From: Ascoidea asiatica
Lineage: Eukaryota > Ascomycota > Saccharomycetes > Ascoideales > Ascoideaceae
DNA: 64,000 nucleotides
Direction of reading: 5' to 3'
Assembly: GCA_001600695.1 (NCBI GenBank)
Contig: BCKQ01000005.1
Coordinates: 756,593 to 820,592, forward strand
Shown here: positions 10,984 through 21,400 of the stretch, piece after piece
How the letters are laid out: each line of letters begins with the position of its first letter
How positions within the stretch are numbered: the stretch's first letter is position 1
The notes under the pieces: model-generated
The model's database searches: none
Told to the model about the DNA's origin: nothing
What the model saw: only the letters and a program-made list of their open reading frames with translations
Position numbers and translations under genes: made by a program

Positions 10984-11369
10984 TTTTATTCAATTGTCAA
11001 TATTCAATAAAAGAACTTATTCACTTTTATTTTTAATTAAAACACTTTAGCCTTTTCACCTTTACACTTTTTTTCAAAATAAATTTATCAACTTAAAAAA
11101 AATTTTATTTGATTGAATGAATTCAAAGAACCGGGTCCACAGAATTTAAGTTCAGGCATGGATGAAAAATAGAAAAATGAAGTGCTGCGGAACATTTGAG
11201 ATTAAGATTGAATAAAGAAAGTAAACAAGATTTAACAATAATAGTAACTATTTTAAAGGTATTTTAAAGTTATTTCCAATTTATTTCAAAAGTATTTTAA
11301 ATTAATAATTCATTATATTCTTTCATATTATTTACATTAAAAGATTCAAATCCGTAAAAAGTTAAAAGA
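10984..11369. other. Divergent promoter region DRS1/MHF2-like
   Basis: AT-rich. An AAAAATTTT word at about 11096-11106 resembles the RRPE element of ribosome-biogenesis promoters, which would suit DRS1. It is short and may be chance in such AT-rich DNA. Confidence 0.4.
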
Positions 11370-11672
11370 ATGAGTCAAGATGAAGAAGTAAATCAAATAC
11401 CAATACCTACATTGGCTAGACTTTTTCAAACACTCAATTTTAATCCAGAAAATAATATAAAAATCTCAAAATCAACATTATTATTAACATCAGAATATCT
11501 TAAAATATTTACAACTGAAGCAATTTTACGAGCAAATGAGAATCGTCAAAACCGAAAAGAATTAAATTCAATAAGTAGTAATATTATGAACAATTCTGAA
11601 AAGACTAATGAGGATACAATAGATATACAAGATTTAGAAGCAATTGCTGGACTATTAGTTTTAGATTTTTAA
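11370..11672 (+). CDS. MHF2: CENP-X/MHF2-like histone-fold protein
   Basis: 100 aa. Small histone-fold protein of the CENP-X/Mhf2 family. It pairs with Mhf1 (CENP-S) and acts with the Mph1/FANCM helicase in DNA repair and at kinetochores. Family features visible are IPIPTLARLFQTLNF, the central helix SKSTLLLTSEYLKIFTTEAILRA, and the terminal IQDLEAIAGLLVLDF, close to the LLLDF ending of CENP-X. An Asn/Ser-rich loop of about 25 residues separates the last two helices and makes it longer than the roughly 80-aa yeast proteins. It converges on the SET-domain gene with 62 bp between them. Confidence 0.83.
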   Translation: MSQDEEVNQIPIPTLARLFQTLNFNPENNIKISKSTLLLTSEYLKIFTTEAILRANENRQNRKELNSISSNIMNNSEKTNEDTIDIQDLEAIAGLLVLDF

Positions 11673-11734
11673 AATTTTAAGATTAATTAATAAAAAGAAT
11701 TGTTAAAGAGAAAAAAATAAGAAAATATTTAATC

Positions 11735-13744
11735 TTATATAAAAAATTGAGAGTTTTCAATTTGAGTTTTAATCATAGGTTTGTATTTTTTTTCCATCCA
11801 ATCCTTATTAAGATTATCTGAAGTAGTTATAAATAAATTTTCTGGATGATTATCATTCAATTGATTATATAATTCATCTAATAATTTAATTTCAAACTTA
11901 CATAAAGATCTTAATCCATCCATATTCGATATATTATTAGATAAATCTAAAAGATTAATTAACTTAGCTTTTCTAGATTTACAAAAAATTGTTTTAATAA
12001 AAGAAATAAAAATTTTAAAATCATTTTCATCATTTTCAAAGTAATTAGAAATATCATGTAAATTATTTATATCCAGATAACTTTCATCATCAATATTTTC
12101 ATTTTTAATATTAATATCAACAGCTAATTGATCAATTAACATTATATCATCATTTTTTTCACAATTATCTAAAATTTTTGAAAATTCTTCCCAAGATATA
12201 AATGAATCTTTATTATTATTGATATTATCATTATTAATTTTTTTTAAATGGTTATCATAATAAACCTTTTTCCAATTTTTATTATATTTGTATTTAATTA
12301 AATTATTAAAAAGATAGAAAATGTCATTATCTAGAAAATTAGTTATATTGTTATTGTTATTGTTACTTTCTAAAATATTATTAGAGAAAATATTAATTTT
12401 GAATTTATTATTTGGTATGATTATAAATTGTAAATTTGGTAAAATTGAAAGCCATTTACAAATTGAAGAAAATTCTTTCAATTCAAAAGGTAAATTTGAA
12501 TTTAAATTTAAAGTTAAATTTGAATCATCGATTGAATTTGAAATATTTGATAACGAAATTTCATACAAATTTTCAGTAATATTATCATTTGAATCTATTG
12601 GTAAAAACCCATAATTATTGAAAAAATCGGATAAATCTTGAATTGGAGAATAAGATATAAAAATTTGAAAACAACTTGTTAAATTATTTACTAAAATATT
12701 TTTATTTAGTATTAATAAAATATCATTAGTTTTTCTATCAATATCAAAATATGAATTAAGCAAAAAATTATTATTTGAATGATTAACAAAATCTAAAATT
12801 GGTACTAAAGTTATATCAATTTTAAAATCATCTGAAGAAGTTTTATTATTATTAGATGAAATTTCATTTGGAATTTCTAAACTTCTTGATTTCAAAGCAG
12901 AAATAATTTGATGAAATTGATTTAAAGATAAAAAATTTTCAAAGGTTAAATTATTTTTAAAACTTTCTTCTAAGAAATTATTACTAAATATTGAAGTTTT
13001 TACTTCATTATAAAGATTATAACGATCATTTAAAATATTATTAATATTATATTGGATTTTTTTATAATTATTAAAGGAATTATAAATTTTATTTAAAAAA
13101 TCCACATTTTTATTTTTACTTTGATTTTTTTCTATGATATTATCAAGAGTATTAATTTTTGTATTCAAAAGTATTAATAAATAAGTATTATAAATAATAA
13201 AAGGTTGATTATTTAAATAATTTAAAATCAAATTAGAGTTTGACTCTGAATTACTTTCTAGGTCTAAACTTTTAATAAAATTTATAATAAAATTTCTGTA
13301 ATTTAATAAGAAAACTAAACCAATTAAAATTTTTTTTAAAATTTCAAATTCACTTAATTCATTTGAACTTAAAGATAACAAATTATTAATAATTTTACTC
13401 TCTTTAATTAATTTAATATTATTTGAAATTAAAAACTTCTTATTAAAATTATTAAATAAATCCTGATTAAAATTCGAATTTTCATATAATTTTTGTTCAT
13501 TTAAACTTTTCAAAAAAGAATTTAAGGATATTGTGGAACTTTTTGAGATTTTCAATAATACAATGTTGCTATCAATATTATTATTATTGATATTATTTTT
13601 ATAGTAATATAAACCTAACCCATTTTCTGGAGAATATTTAAGTTTAAGATTTTCATTAATATATACATTTTGGGATTTAATAAATTGAGTTAATTGGTTT
13701 GAATTAGAGAGTCCAGGTATTTTAGTATCAGAATCTACAAACAT
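11735..13744 (-). CDS. SET-domain lysine methyltransferase (RKM/EFM type)
   Basis: 669 aa. The protein has the layout of Rubisco-LSMT-type SET methyltransferases that modify ribosomal proteins or elongation factors. The SET core motif LVPILDFVNHSNN is near residue 320, followed by ISYSPIQDLSDFFNNYGFLP with its conserved Tyr. An N-terminal ENGLGLYYYKN resembles the usual G-x-G entry of the SET fold. Asn/Ile-rich insertions make it longer than the yeast relatives (494-585 aa). The C-terminal half would be the substrate-binding domain. I cannot choose between EFM1, RKM1, RKM3 and others, so no symbol is given. Confidence 0.8.
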   Translation of the reverse strand: MFVDSDTKIPGLSNSNQLTQFIKSQNVYINENLKLKYSPENGLGLYYYKNNINNNNIDSNIVLLKISKSSTISLNSFLKSLNEQKLYENSNFNQDLFNNFNKKFLISNNIKLIKESKIINNLLSLSSNELSEFEILKKILIGLVFLLNYRNFIINFIKSLDLESNSESNSNLILNYLNNQPFIIYNTYLLILLNTKINTLDNIIEKNQSKNKNVDFLNKIYNSFNNYKKIQYNINNILNDRYNLYNEVKTSIFSNNFLEESFKNNLTFENFLSLNQFHQIISALKSRSLEIPNEISSNNNKTSSDDFKIDITLVPILDFVNHSNNNFLLNSYFDIDRKTNDILLILNKNILVNNLTSCFQIFISYSPIQDLSDFFNNYGFLPIDSNDNITENLYEISLSNISNSIDDSNLTLNLNSNLPFELKEFSSICKWLSILPNLQFIIIPNNKFKINIFSNNILESNNNNNNITNFLDNDIFYLFNNLIKYKYNKNWKKVYYDNHLKKINNDNINNNKDSFISWEEFSKILDNCEKNDDIMLIDQLAVDINIKNENIDDESYLDINNLHDISNYFENDENDFKIFISFIKTIFCKSRKAKLINLLDLSNNISNMDGLRSLCKFEIKLLDELYNQLNDNHPENLFITTSDNLNKDWMEKKYKPMIKTQIENSQFFI

Positions 13745-13977
13745 TTCTGATTAATTTGATTGTATTATTTATTAATTCTATTATTTATTTATTAATTCGA
13801 TTAATTATTGAATAATTTATTGAATAGTTTTTTATTAAGTAATTTATATTTTCAGCACTAATTTTGAGTAATATTTTAATTTCATTGGACGAATAAAAAG
13901 AAGACCCATTGAAGTGGATTCTTAAAAGAAGAAACCATAAACGCGGTACTTCTTAGTTTTAGTTTTAGTAAGGTTAA

Positions 13978-14472
13978 TCAAGAAATATTAATCCAAAATA
14001 TTGATAAAATATAGCTATTATTATTATTATTATTAAAATTTGAGATTTTAATATTTAAATAACCATCATTTTTATTATCCCAAATTGAACCAAAAGAATT
14101 TTTAATTACATTATTATCTTTTTTACTGTTATTATTATCATTATGATTAGAATCAATTGAAGAAGATAAATTATTTTGAATTAAATTAAATTGAATTAAA
14201 AATTTATAATTAATTGCATATTCAGATAATTTATCTAATAATTGATCAATTAAATCATTAGAAAATGAATCTTTTGAAGTATCTAAACTATTAAAAAGCT
14301 TTTTTAATTAAAAATAATAATTAGTTAATTGAATTCTAGAAAATCTAAATACTTTCATTATACTTTATAATAAGTAACTGCTTACATTATTCACCAACAG
14401 AAGAAGTTTCTCTTTAGGAATGGGACATGAATCTGGATTTACTTCCTGAGATAAAAGAGACATTGACGCCAT
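13978..14472 (-). CDS. TDA2: TDA2-type Tctex-1-like dynein light chain, spliced
   Basis: Found by reading the minus strand, because the second exon has no own start codon. Exon 1 is 14386-14472 (MASMSLLSQEVNPDSCPIPK...), the intron 14299-14385 (GTAAGC donor, AACTAAT branch point at plus 14320-14326), and exon 2 13978-14298. The product is 135 aa; S. cerevisiae Tda2 is 126. Across the splice junction PKEKLLLLVNN/LFNSL aligns without gaps to the yeast PERKLVTLIQESYDSL. The end SFGSIWDNKNDGYLNIK...YILSIFWI aligns to its C-terminus. Tda2 binds Aim21 and regulates actin assembly at endocytic patches. It is divergent from VTC1, as in S. cerevisiae. Confidence 0.9.
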
Positions 14473-14735
14473 GATTATTGAAGTGTCACTTGCTGCAATT
14501 TTTCTATTGTTCTTTGTTATTATTGCCACTTGACATATTTGTGATTCTTGGTTAATTTACTAATTTATCTGATGCAGGAGAAGAAACAGAGACAAACACA
14601 AACAATGGAAACAGTGACAGCCATTGGATCCATACCGCTGGTCTTATGGTTTTGGCACCTGAGCACCATAATTCTGGCTTTTCCTACAGTCCTGTATTCT
14701 CATGCTACATAGTGTATCCGGAAGTGGCCTCTTAC

Positions 14736-14741
14736 CACGTG
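14736..14741. promoter_or_regulatory. CACGTG upstream of VTC1 (possible Pho4 site)
   Basis: CACGTG followed by T, about 550 bp before the VTC1 start. VTC1 is a known Pho4 target in S. cerevisiae, and Pho4 binds CACGTG. Cbf1 binds the same core, so the factor is not determined. Confidence 0.4.
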
Positions 14742-14768
14742 TCTTTACTTTTCACTGGGATTGGAAAA

Positions 14769-14824
14769 ACACTCGCCACAACGCCATCGCGGCGAGTGTG
14801 TCGAGAGCCTCGAGCGCCGGCGCT
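14769..14824. repeat. GC-rich inverted repeat and palindrome
   Basis: ACACTCGCC and GGCGAGTGT form a perfect 9-bp stem with a 13-nt loop. AGCGCCGGCGCT is a perfect 12-bp palindrome 13 nt further on. Such GC-rich symmetry stands out in this AT-rich sequence. Parts recur in the island at 62.75-63.06 kb. Confidence 0.7.
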
Positions 14825-15292
14825 GAGCCAGTCAGTAGGGCCTGCACGCAGAAGAAGGAACCTTAATCAGTCTCAGACCCCAGCAGGAGCACCCTTAAAC
14901 AGCACCAGCAGCCTTTTTAGCTGGTGTAGTACAAACTTAACACTCTTTTTCACTTCACTTCCATCAATAGACTATTTTTTGACTGAATATTTTTTTTTTT
15001 TTTTTTTTTGTTCTCGAAATATAAAACAGATTGAAAATATCGGATTTAACTAATCTCGATTTTTATTTCAATTTCAATCCATCTTAATTTCATTCTCAGT
15101 TATTTTAATTCTATAATTAACCATATCATAAAATATATACATATTCATCACTCGTTCATATTCTATCATATTCACTTTGCTTAATTTCGTATCTAATAAA
15201 GTTTGCCAATAACAATAATAATAATAATAATAGTAAAAATAATATTCAAAAGAAAAACATTCTATATCAATAATATAATAAATCTCAAAAAT

Positions 15293-15667
15293 ATGTCTTC
15301 AGCTCCCTTATTACAAACAACTCCAGGTAAAAGAATAGCAATTCCAACAAGAATAGAACCAAAAGTATTTTTTGCAAATGAAAGAACTTTTTTAAGTTGG
15401 TTAAATTTTACTGTAATCTTAGGTTCTTTAGCAATAGGTTTATTAAATTTTGGTGATAAAATTGGTAGAATTAGTGCTGCTTTATTTACTTTAGTTGCAA
15501 TGTTTACAATGATTTATGCTTTAATTACTTATCATTGGAGAGCTGCTGCCATAAGAAAAAGAGGTTCCGGTCCTTATGATGATAGATTTGGTCCAACAAT
15601 GCTTTGTTTTTTTTTATTAACCGCTGTAGTAATTAATTTTATATTAAGACTAAGAGCTACCTCTTAA
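15293..15667 (+). CDS. VTC1: Vacuolar transporter chaperone VTC1
   Basis: 124 aa (S. cerevisiae 129). Small membrane subunit of the vacuolar VTC complex, which makes polyphosphate from ATP and moves it into the vacuole. It is a single DUF202-type domain with three predicted membrane helices: [33 protein letters not shown] and [16 protein letters not shown]. The family signature [22 protein letters not shown] precedes helix 1. I start at the ATG at 15293; an upstream in-frame ATG at 15203 would add 30 AT-rich residues unlike the family. The neighbour TDA2 is conserved. Confidence 0.97.
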   Translation: MSSAPLLQTTPGKRIAIPTRIEPKVFFANERTFLSWLNFTVILGSLAIGLLNFGDKIGRISAALFTLVAMFTMIYALITYHWRAAAIRKRGSGPYDDRFGPTMLCFFLLTAVVINFILRLRATS

Positions 15668-15713
15668 TTCAATAAATACTCTCAACCTCATATAATATAC
15701 TATATATATTAAT

Positions 15714-15768
15714 AATAACATAATATAATATAACATAATAACATAATAACATAATAACATAATAATAT
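15714..15768 (+). repeat. Tandem octamer (about TAACATAA) before PPT2
   Basis: Four to five near-perfect copies of an 8-bp unit run up to the base before the PPT2 start codon. They lie in the 102-bp gap between VTC1 and PPT2, which must hold the PPT2 leader. Confidence 0.85.
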
Positions 15769-15769
15769 A

Positions 15770-16237
15770 ATGAATAATCCTCATCAAATATTGGGAATTG
15801 GTGTAGATATTATAAAAACTACTCGTTTTAAAGATATTATATTGAAATATAATTCTGATAATAACTACACTTATCTAAAAAAATTATCAAAAAGAATTTT
15901 AAATCAAGATAATAGTAATGAATATTTGAACTTTCAAAATTTATTAAATAACTACAATAATAATAAACAACAAAATAATGAAACTTATTTAAATAAATTA
16001 TCAAATTATTTATCGAGTTCTTGGTCTTCAAAAGAAGCTTTATTCAAAACCTTAGATATAAAAGATCAAAAAAATTTTAATTTTAAAAATTGGTTCAAAT
16101 TTAATAATATTGATGGCAAACCATTTATAAATAATTCAGATTATTCAAATCTAAATAAAAATGAAATTTTTTTATTATCTACAAGTCATGATGGTCAATT
16201 TTTAGTTTCAACAGTTTTAAGAGTTAAATTTATTTAA
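15770..16237 (+). CDS. PPT2: Holo-ACP synthase PPT2 (phosphopantetheinyl transferase)
   Basis: 155 aa (S. cerevisiae Ppt2 is 173). It transfers 4'-phosphopantetheine from CoA to mitochondrial acyl carrier protein. AcpS-type signatures are visible: the N-terminal GIGVDIIKTTRF with the metal-binding Asp, the SWSSKEALFKTL block with the second acidic residue, and the C-terminal STSHDGQFLVSTVL. The middle is Asn-rich. No clear presequence, although the mitochondrial role is known for the family. It ends 53 bp from the end of the convergent GUA1. Confidence 0.9.
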   Translation: MNNPHQILGIGVDIIKTTRFKDIILKYNSDNNYTYLKKLSKRILNQDNSNEYLNFQNLLNNYNNNKQQNNETYLNKLSNYLSSSWSSKEALFKTLDIKDQKNFNFKNWFKFNNIDGKPFINNSDYSNLNKNEIFLLSTSHDGQFLVSTVLRVKFI

Positions 16238-16290
16238 TATATTGTATTATACATATTATATATATATTGCTATATTTACTATTATTCTAT

Positions 16291-17877
16291 TTATTCCCAT
16301 TCAACTGTAGCTGGTGGTTTAGATGTAATATCATAAACAACTCTTGAAACTCCTTCAACTTCATTAACAATTCTTGATGCAACTTTTTTCAAAAATTTAG
16401 CTTCAAATATATACCAATCTGCTGTCATAAAATCTGTTGTTTCAATTGCTCTTAATGTTATAACTTGTGAATAAACTCTTTCATCTCCCATAACTCCAAC
16501 TGATTTAACTGGTAATAATGCTGCAAAAGCTTGAGAAATTTCTTCATAAATTCCTGCTTTTTTGATTTCTTCAATATAAATATGATCTGCTTTTCTTGCA
16601 ATTTCAACTTGTGATCTGGTAACTTCTCCGAGTACTCTAATTGCAATTCCAGGTCCTGGAAATGGATGTCTCCAAACTAAATCATGTGGAATATTTAAAA
16701 TCTCTCCTAATTTACGTACTTCATCTTTAAATAATTCTCTTAATGGTTCAATCAATTTTAATTTCATATTTTCCAATAATCCTCCGACATTATGATGTGT
16801 TTTTATAGTTTGTGATGGTCCTTTGAATGAAATTGATTCAATAACATCTGGATATAATGTACCTTGTAATAAAAAATTGATTTCTTCTCCCTCATGTTTT
16901 GGTTTAATATCTTTTGCAACTCTTTCAAATACATGAATAAATGTATTACCGATAATTTTTCTTTTTTTTTCAGGTTCTGTTACTCCTTTTAATTTATCTA
17001 AAAATTCATCAGATGCATCAATAACTGTTAAATTAATACCTAAACCTTCTGATAAATTTTTTTTAACATCTCTAGCTTCATTTAATCTTAAAACACCATT
17101 ATCAACTAAAATTGCATGAAATCTATCTCCTATAGCTTCAGTCATTAATTTGGCTGCAACTGTTGAATCAACACCTCCTGAAACTGCTCCAATAACTTCT
17201 GCTGTTGGTCCAACTAGTTTTCTAATTCTTGTGATTTCTGTATCAATGAAATTTTTCATTGTCCAATTTGATTTTGTTTTACAAATTTTAATTGCAAAAT
17301 TTCTTAAAAGTTCTTTACCTTTGATAGAATGTGTGACTTCTGGATGAAATTGTAATCCATAAATTGGTTTAAATTCATGTGCCATAGCTGCAAATGGTGA
17401 ATTTTCAGAATTTGCAACAATTTTAAAATCTTTTGGTAATCCAGTTAATTTATCATGATGTGACATCCAAACTTGAGAATTATCAACTCCTTCAAATAAT
17501 GGACAATTTTTATCGGTTACATGAATTAGAGCTGGTCCATATTCTCTTCTATCACCTCTTGCAACTTCAGTATTATTAACATATGCAATTTCTTGCATTC
17601 CATAACAAATACCTAAAATTGGAACATCTAATTTGAAAACATCTAAATCAACATGAGGTGCATCTTTTGCAAAAACTGAAAATGGACTTCCAGAAAGAAT
17701 AATACCTTTTGGTTTCCATTTTAAATCTTTAATCTTTTGTGTACATGGTAACATTTCAGCATAAACATTAAATTCTCTAAGACGTCTTGTAATTAAATGA
17801 CTATATTGAGATCCAAAATCTAAAACTAAAATAGTTTCAAAAATGGCTGAAACTTCTTCAACTTCTGGAGTAGACAT
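16291..17877 (-). CDS. GUA1: GMP synthase GUA1
   Basis: 528 aa (S. cerevisiae 525). Converts XMP to GMP using ATP and glutamine in the cytosol. The N-terminal class I glutamine amidotransferase has the nucleophile in GICYGMQ (C91), with H178 and E180 in GLQFHPE. The ATP pyrophosphatase domain has SGGVDST at 233-239. The C-terminal dimerisation domain includes [14 protein letters not shown] and ends with the family tail [13 protein letters not shown]. All catalytic residues are present. I saw no in-frame CTG codon. Confidence 0.98.
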   Translation of the reverse strand: MSTPEVEEVSAIFETILVLDFGSQYSHLITRRLREFNVYAEMLPCTQKIKDLKWKPKGIILSGSPFSVFAKDAPHVDLDVFKLDVPILGICYGMQEIAYVNNTEVARGDRREYGPALIHVTDKNCPLFEGVDNSQVWMSHHDKLTGLPKDFKIVANSENSPFAAMAHEFKPIYGLQFHPEVTHSIKGKELLRNFAIKICKTKSNWTMKNFIDTEITRIRKLVGPTAEVIGAVSGGVDSTVAAKLMTEAIGDRFHAILVDNGVLRLNEARDVKKNLSEGLGINLTVIDASDEFLDKLKGVTEPEKKRKIIGNTFIHVFERVAKDIKPKHEGEEINFLLQGTLYPDVIESISFKGPSQTIKTHHNVGGLLENMKLKLIEPLRELFKDEVRKLGEILNIPHDLVWRHPFPGPGIAIRVLGEVTRSQVEIARKADHIYIEEIKKAGIYEEISQAFAALLPVKSVGVMGDERVYSQVITLRAIETTDFMTADWYIFEAKFLKKVASRIVNEVEGVSRVVYDITSKPPATVEWE

Positions 17878-18483
17878 TTTTTTTTCTTTGAATATAATTT
17901 TGAAGCTGTTAGATTATGAGAATAATGAGAAATATGATAAAAATAATAGAAATAGATAAAATCGAAAAGGAAAAGCAAATGCTTGATTTAAAAACAGTTG
18001 CTTCCAATTCAATTTTAATCCAAAACTCATAATATAATAATTAAAGGTCAAATAAATAAAATTTTTCTCATCCATATCCCATTTCCGAAACTTTCAGTTT
18101 TTTCAGTCATACAATGATCATGTGCACTTATTTTTTTTAACAAAATTTTATCGGAAAATTTCAGAAAAATCATGTACAGCACTGCACATTCACAAACTTT
18201 AAGTCTGAGATAGTTAGAAATACACCAATAATAAAAATAGAACTCTTAAGTTGATTTACACAAGCTCATCACCTTGTTTGATAAAGTAGTTAGAAGATAA
18301 TCTGTAAAATAAAAAGAAATAGAAAATGTCTAATGATTGTCCTATTATTATAAAACATAATGCAAAAAAAAGAGATTGAAAAGAATAACTGAACAAAGAA
18401 AAAAGTTTGCCAAAATTACAAAAAAAAATACCACATCTAATTTTTTAAAAAAAAAATCAAACCAATTTTAATGATATACAATC
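17878..18483. other. Intergenic between GUA1 start and the 1000-aa gene end
   Basis: AT-rich; carries the GUA1 promoter. Words at 18083-18125 loosely recall centromere elements but the spacing is wrong (see rejected items). Confidence 0.5.
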
Positions 18484-21400
18484 CTAATCACTATCAGTAT
18501 CTGGATTAGCTATAAACAATTTCACCTCTCCGTTGTCAATATCATCCAGTTCCACACTATTGAACCTACTCATAACTGGACTATCAAATGTCGGAGCTAT
18601 ACTCTCTGAGTTATGTCTGCTATGTCCCACGTTTGTAGAAGAATCAGTCATAACCTTCGATATAGGACTTTTAGAAGGATCTTTCAGTATATCTTCTCCT
18701 AAAGTTTCCTTCAAAGCTAAAATGTATTGAGTTTCTCTACTGAGTTCAGAAGTTTGACGTTTATGCTGTATTGGAGAATTTGCTAAAACATCCTCTTCTA
18801 AAATCTCATCTGCCAATAATTTAGGCTTTAATGATAAATGCTTTAAATCTCTACCTTGAAATCTAGAATCAACAGTAATTGGAAGAGATTTTTTTAATTT
18901 TCCAGAAGTTTTTATACCTAAAGGAAGTCCCCACTTTTTATGAGAAACTTTTGAATTCGAAGTACCTACTTTTATTCTAAGATTTTCAACATATTCAGAT
19001 TTTTTTCCTTTATATCCAGGTTCAATATCAACATTATTAGTATTATTATTAAGCATGGGTATAGATTTTCCATTATCTTCACTTCCCTCAGGTAATATAA
19101 AAGTGGAGCCTGACATTGATCTCATGGTTCTAGATGTTGCTTGAGGAAAACTAGGAGGGGCCCTTCTTGTAAGTACTTTTTGGGGCTTTGTAACATAAAC
19201 GGTAGGAGATGTTTTTAGTCCTTCTTCTCTTCTATCATAGGAGAATCCTTTACTCTTTGACACAAGTAAATCATTTAATGCATTTTGACTTGGGTGTTTC
19301 GAAGATAATTTATCTAAACTCATATTCCTATTATTAGAAATAAGTGGAATTTTTTGAGATTCATTATTAAAATTTGTAGTATCTGTAGTAGTTTTACTTT
19401 CATTATCATCTTCATCATCTGTAACATTATTCATAACTACCATTTTTCTTGTCTCTTCTATAACTGGATAATTTGCATTTGTGGAGAAATTAAGTTTACC
19501 ATCATCATCAGACGTTTCAAAAGAATATCTTCTATCATCAGAATCTGTAATCAGATAATTTTTAGATGAATTATTTGAAAATGTTTTTTCAAGTATAGGA
19601 GAATGTTTATTATTAATGGATTGATCAGTTTCATGAATTATATCTTTATTTAAATCATCATTTGGTTTTGGATATTCATCATCTTCATCATCAGAAAATA
19701 CAAAGGGATTTGATATATTACTTAAACCATCATCAGTATTTTCATCAACAGGAAGATGTCTTAAATTAGAAGATGAATTCAGTTGTGGTATATAAGTATC
19801 GGTAGTTATATTTGAAGTTTGACCAATGGAATATTGTCTTGGTCTATCTACTGGTGAAACTAATTTAGATGTATCAGATGTTATACTTTTTTGATCTCTC
19901 ATAATTAATTTATTAAATTCTTGAGATTTTGGAGAATAACAAATAAAAGAAGATTTTGCAGAATACAGTTCAGATCCTGGGGAAGAATTTGAATCGGAGA
20001 TTATTTTTAAATTTTTTGATTTATTTATATTTGAATTTTCAATTGTATTATTATTATCATTATCATTTATAATTTCTTTTTCACTTATTAAGACTTTATT
20101 ATTAATATTTGAATTACTTTTAATTGAATTCGAATCTGAGGTTTGAGTTAATATTGGAGCACTTTGTAGTTGGGAATTGCTAAGATTTTTTTTTAATTCA
20201 ATAGATTCTTTTAAGTTTTCAGTTGGAGTATCAATAACTAAAATTGGATTTTTGTTATTATTATTGTTATTATTATCAATGTTATTATTATTTTCATTAA
20301 AATGTTCAAATAAAGGAGAATTTATTTGATAATTTATTGGATCTTTTGAAGATAAAGCAGATTCTTGATAAATTAATCTTTTTGATTCTAATTCAAGAAA
20401 TTTTTGATCTCTTCTAATTAATTCTTCAAGTTCTTCAGAAGACAGTTTACTCATTTTTTTTGAAAGTATTGGAGAAGTATGCAAAGAATTTGTATCAATA
20501 GATTTTATATATTTTGAAGAATTTAAACTATTATTATCAATTATATTTGTATTTTTATTTATATTTATTGGACTTATCGGACTAATTGTGTTTGAATTTG
20601 TATTTGAATTTGAATTTGAATTTGAAGATATTAAGAATTGATCTAATTGATTATTTAAATGATTTATATCATCCATAGCAGTAGATTTATTATTATTATT
20701 ATCATTAGGTATATTTTTAGTTTCAATATGTAATGGATATCTTATATTTTCTTCGGGAATGATATTATTTTCATTTATATTACTATTGATTAGAGATTTT
20801 TGATTATTTTCATGTGAAAAAGTATCAGTTGGAATAAAATTCGAGCTTAAATTTGAATCAGGTAATAATGAAGGAGGAGGTTTTCTTCTCAAAGTTTTTC
20901 TTACTGTTGATGGACTTTTCATCAAAGTATTAGGAGTAGTTTCTTGTTGAGGTTGTAAAAATTGCATTTTTCGTGGAGATTGGGGTTGTTCTTGCTGGAG
21001 TTGTTGCTCCTGCTGCTGTTTTTGAGCTTGTGATTGTGATTGTGATTGCAATTGTGACTGTGACTGTTGGTTAACATCCTGTATTTGGATATTTGGATCT
21101 TGTGATTTTTGATTAAACTCTTTAGATAAAGCAGGTAAGGAAAATAGATTTGCGGATAAATCTTTTGGTAGATCAGATCTTGATATAGAATTTCTCTTTT
21201 GTAATAATTGAGAAGATTTTTTTTCAGGATTCTTAGAAATAGTTCCAGAAGTTTTTTTAGGAGATTGTAATTTTAATTGTGGTTTTATTTCCGGTTTAAT
21301 TTGAGATTTTGTTCTCGAGTTATTTATTGAACTTGAATTATTTACTGAAATTGAATTAGAATTAGACTTGAAATTGGAATTGGAATTTGGAGATGAAGGT

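Larger units (their letters stand above)
14473..15292. other. Divergent promoter region TDA2/VTC1 with GC-rich island
   Basis: A GC-richer island covers about 14580-14960. It holds CACGTG at 14736-14741, a 9-bp inverted repeat (ACACTCGCC at 14769-14777, GGCGAGTGT at 14791-14799) and the palindrome AGCGCCGGCGCT at 14813-14824. An AT-rich stretch with a long T run follows up to VTC1. Open frames here have no family features. Confidence 0.6.

Noticed and set aside
14646-15053. Plus-strand open frame of 135 codons in the TDA2/VTC1 gap
   Set aside because: It runs through the GC-rich island and a poly-T tract, giving a run of Phe; its composition is unlike any gene here.
18060-18130. Words resembling S. 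cerevisiae centromere elements (TTTCCGAAA and TCATGTG)
   Set aside because: They are only about 35 bp apart, with no 80-bp AT-rich CDEII between them, and point centromeres are restricted to the Saccharomycetaceae.
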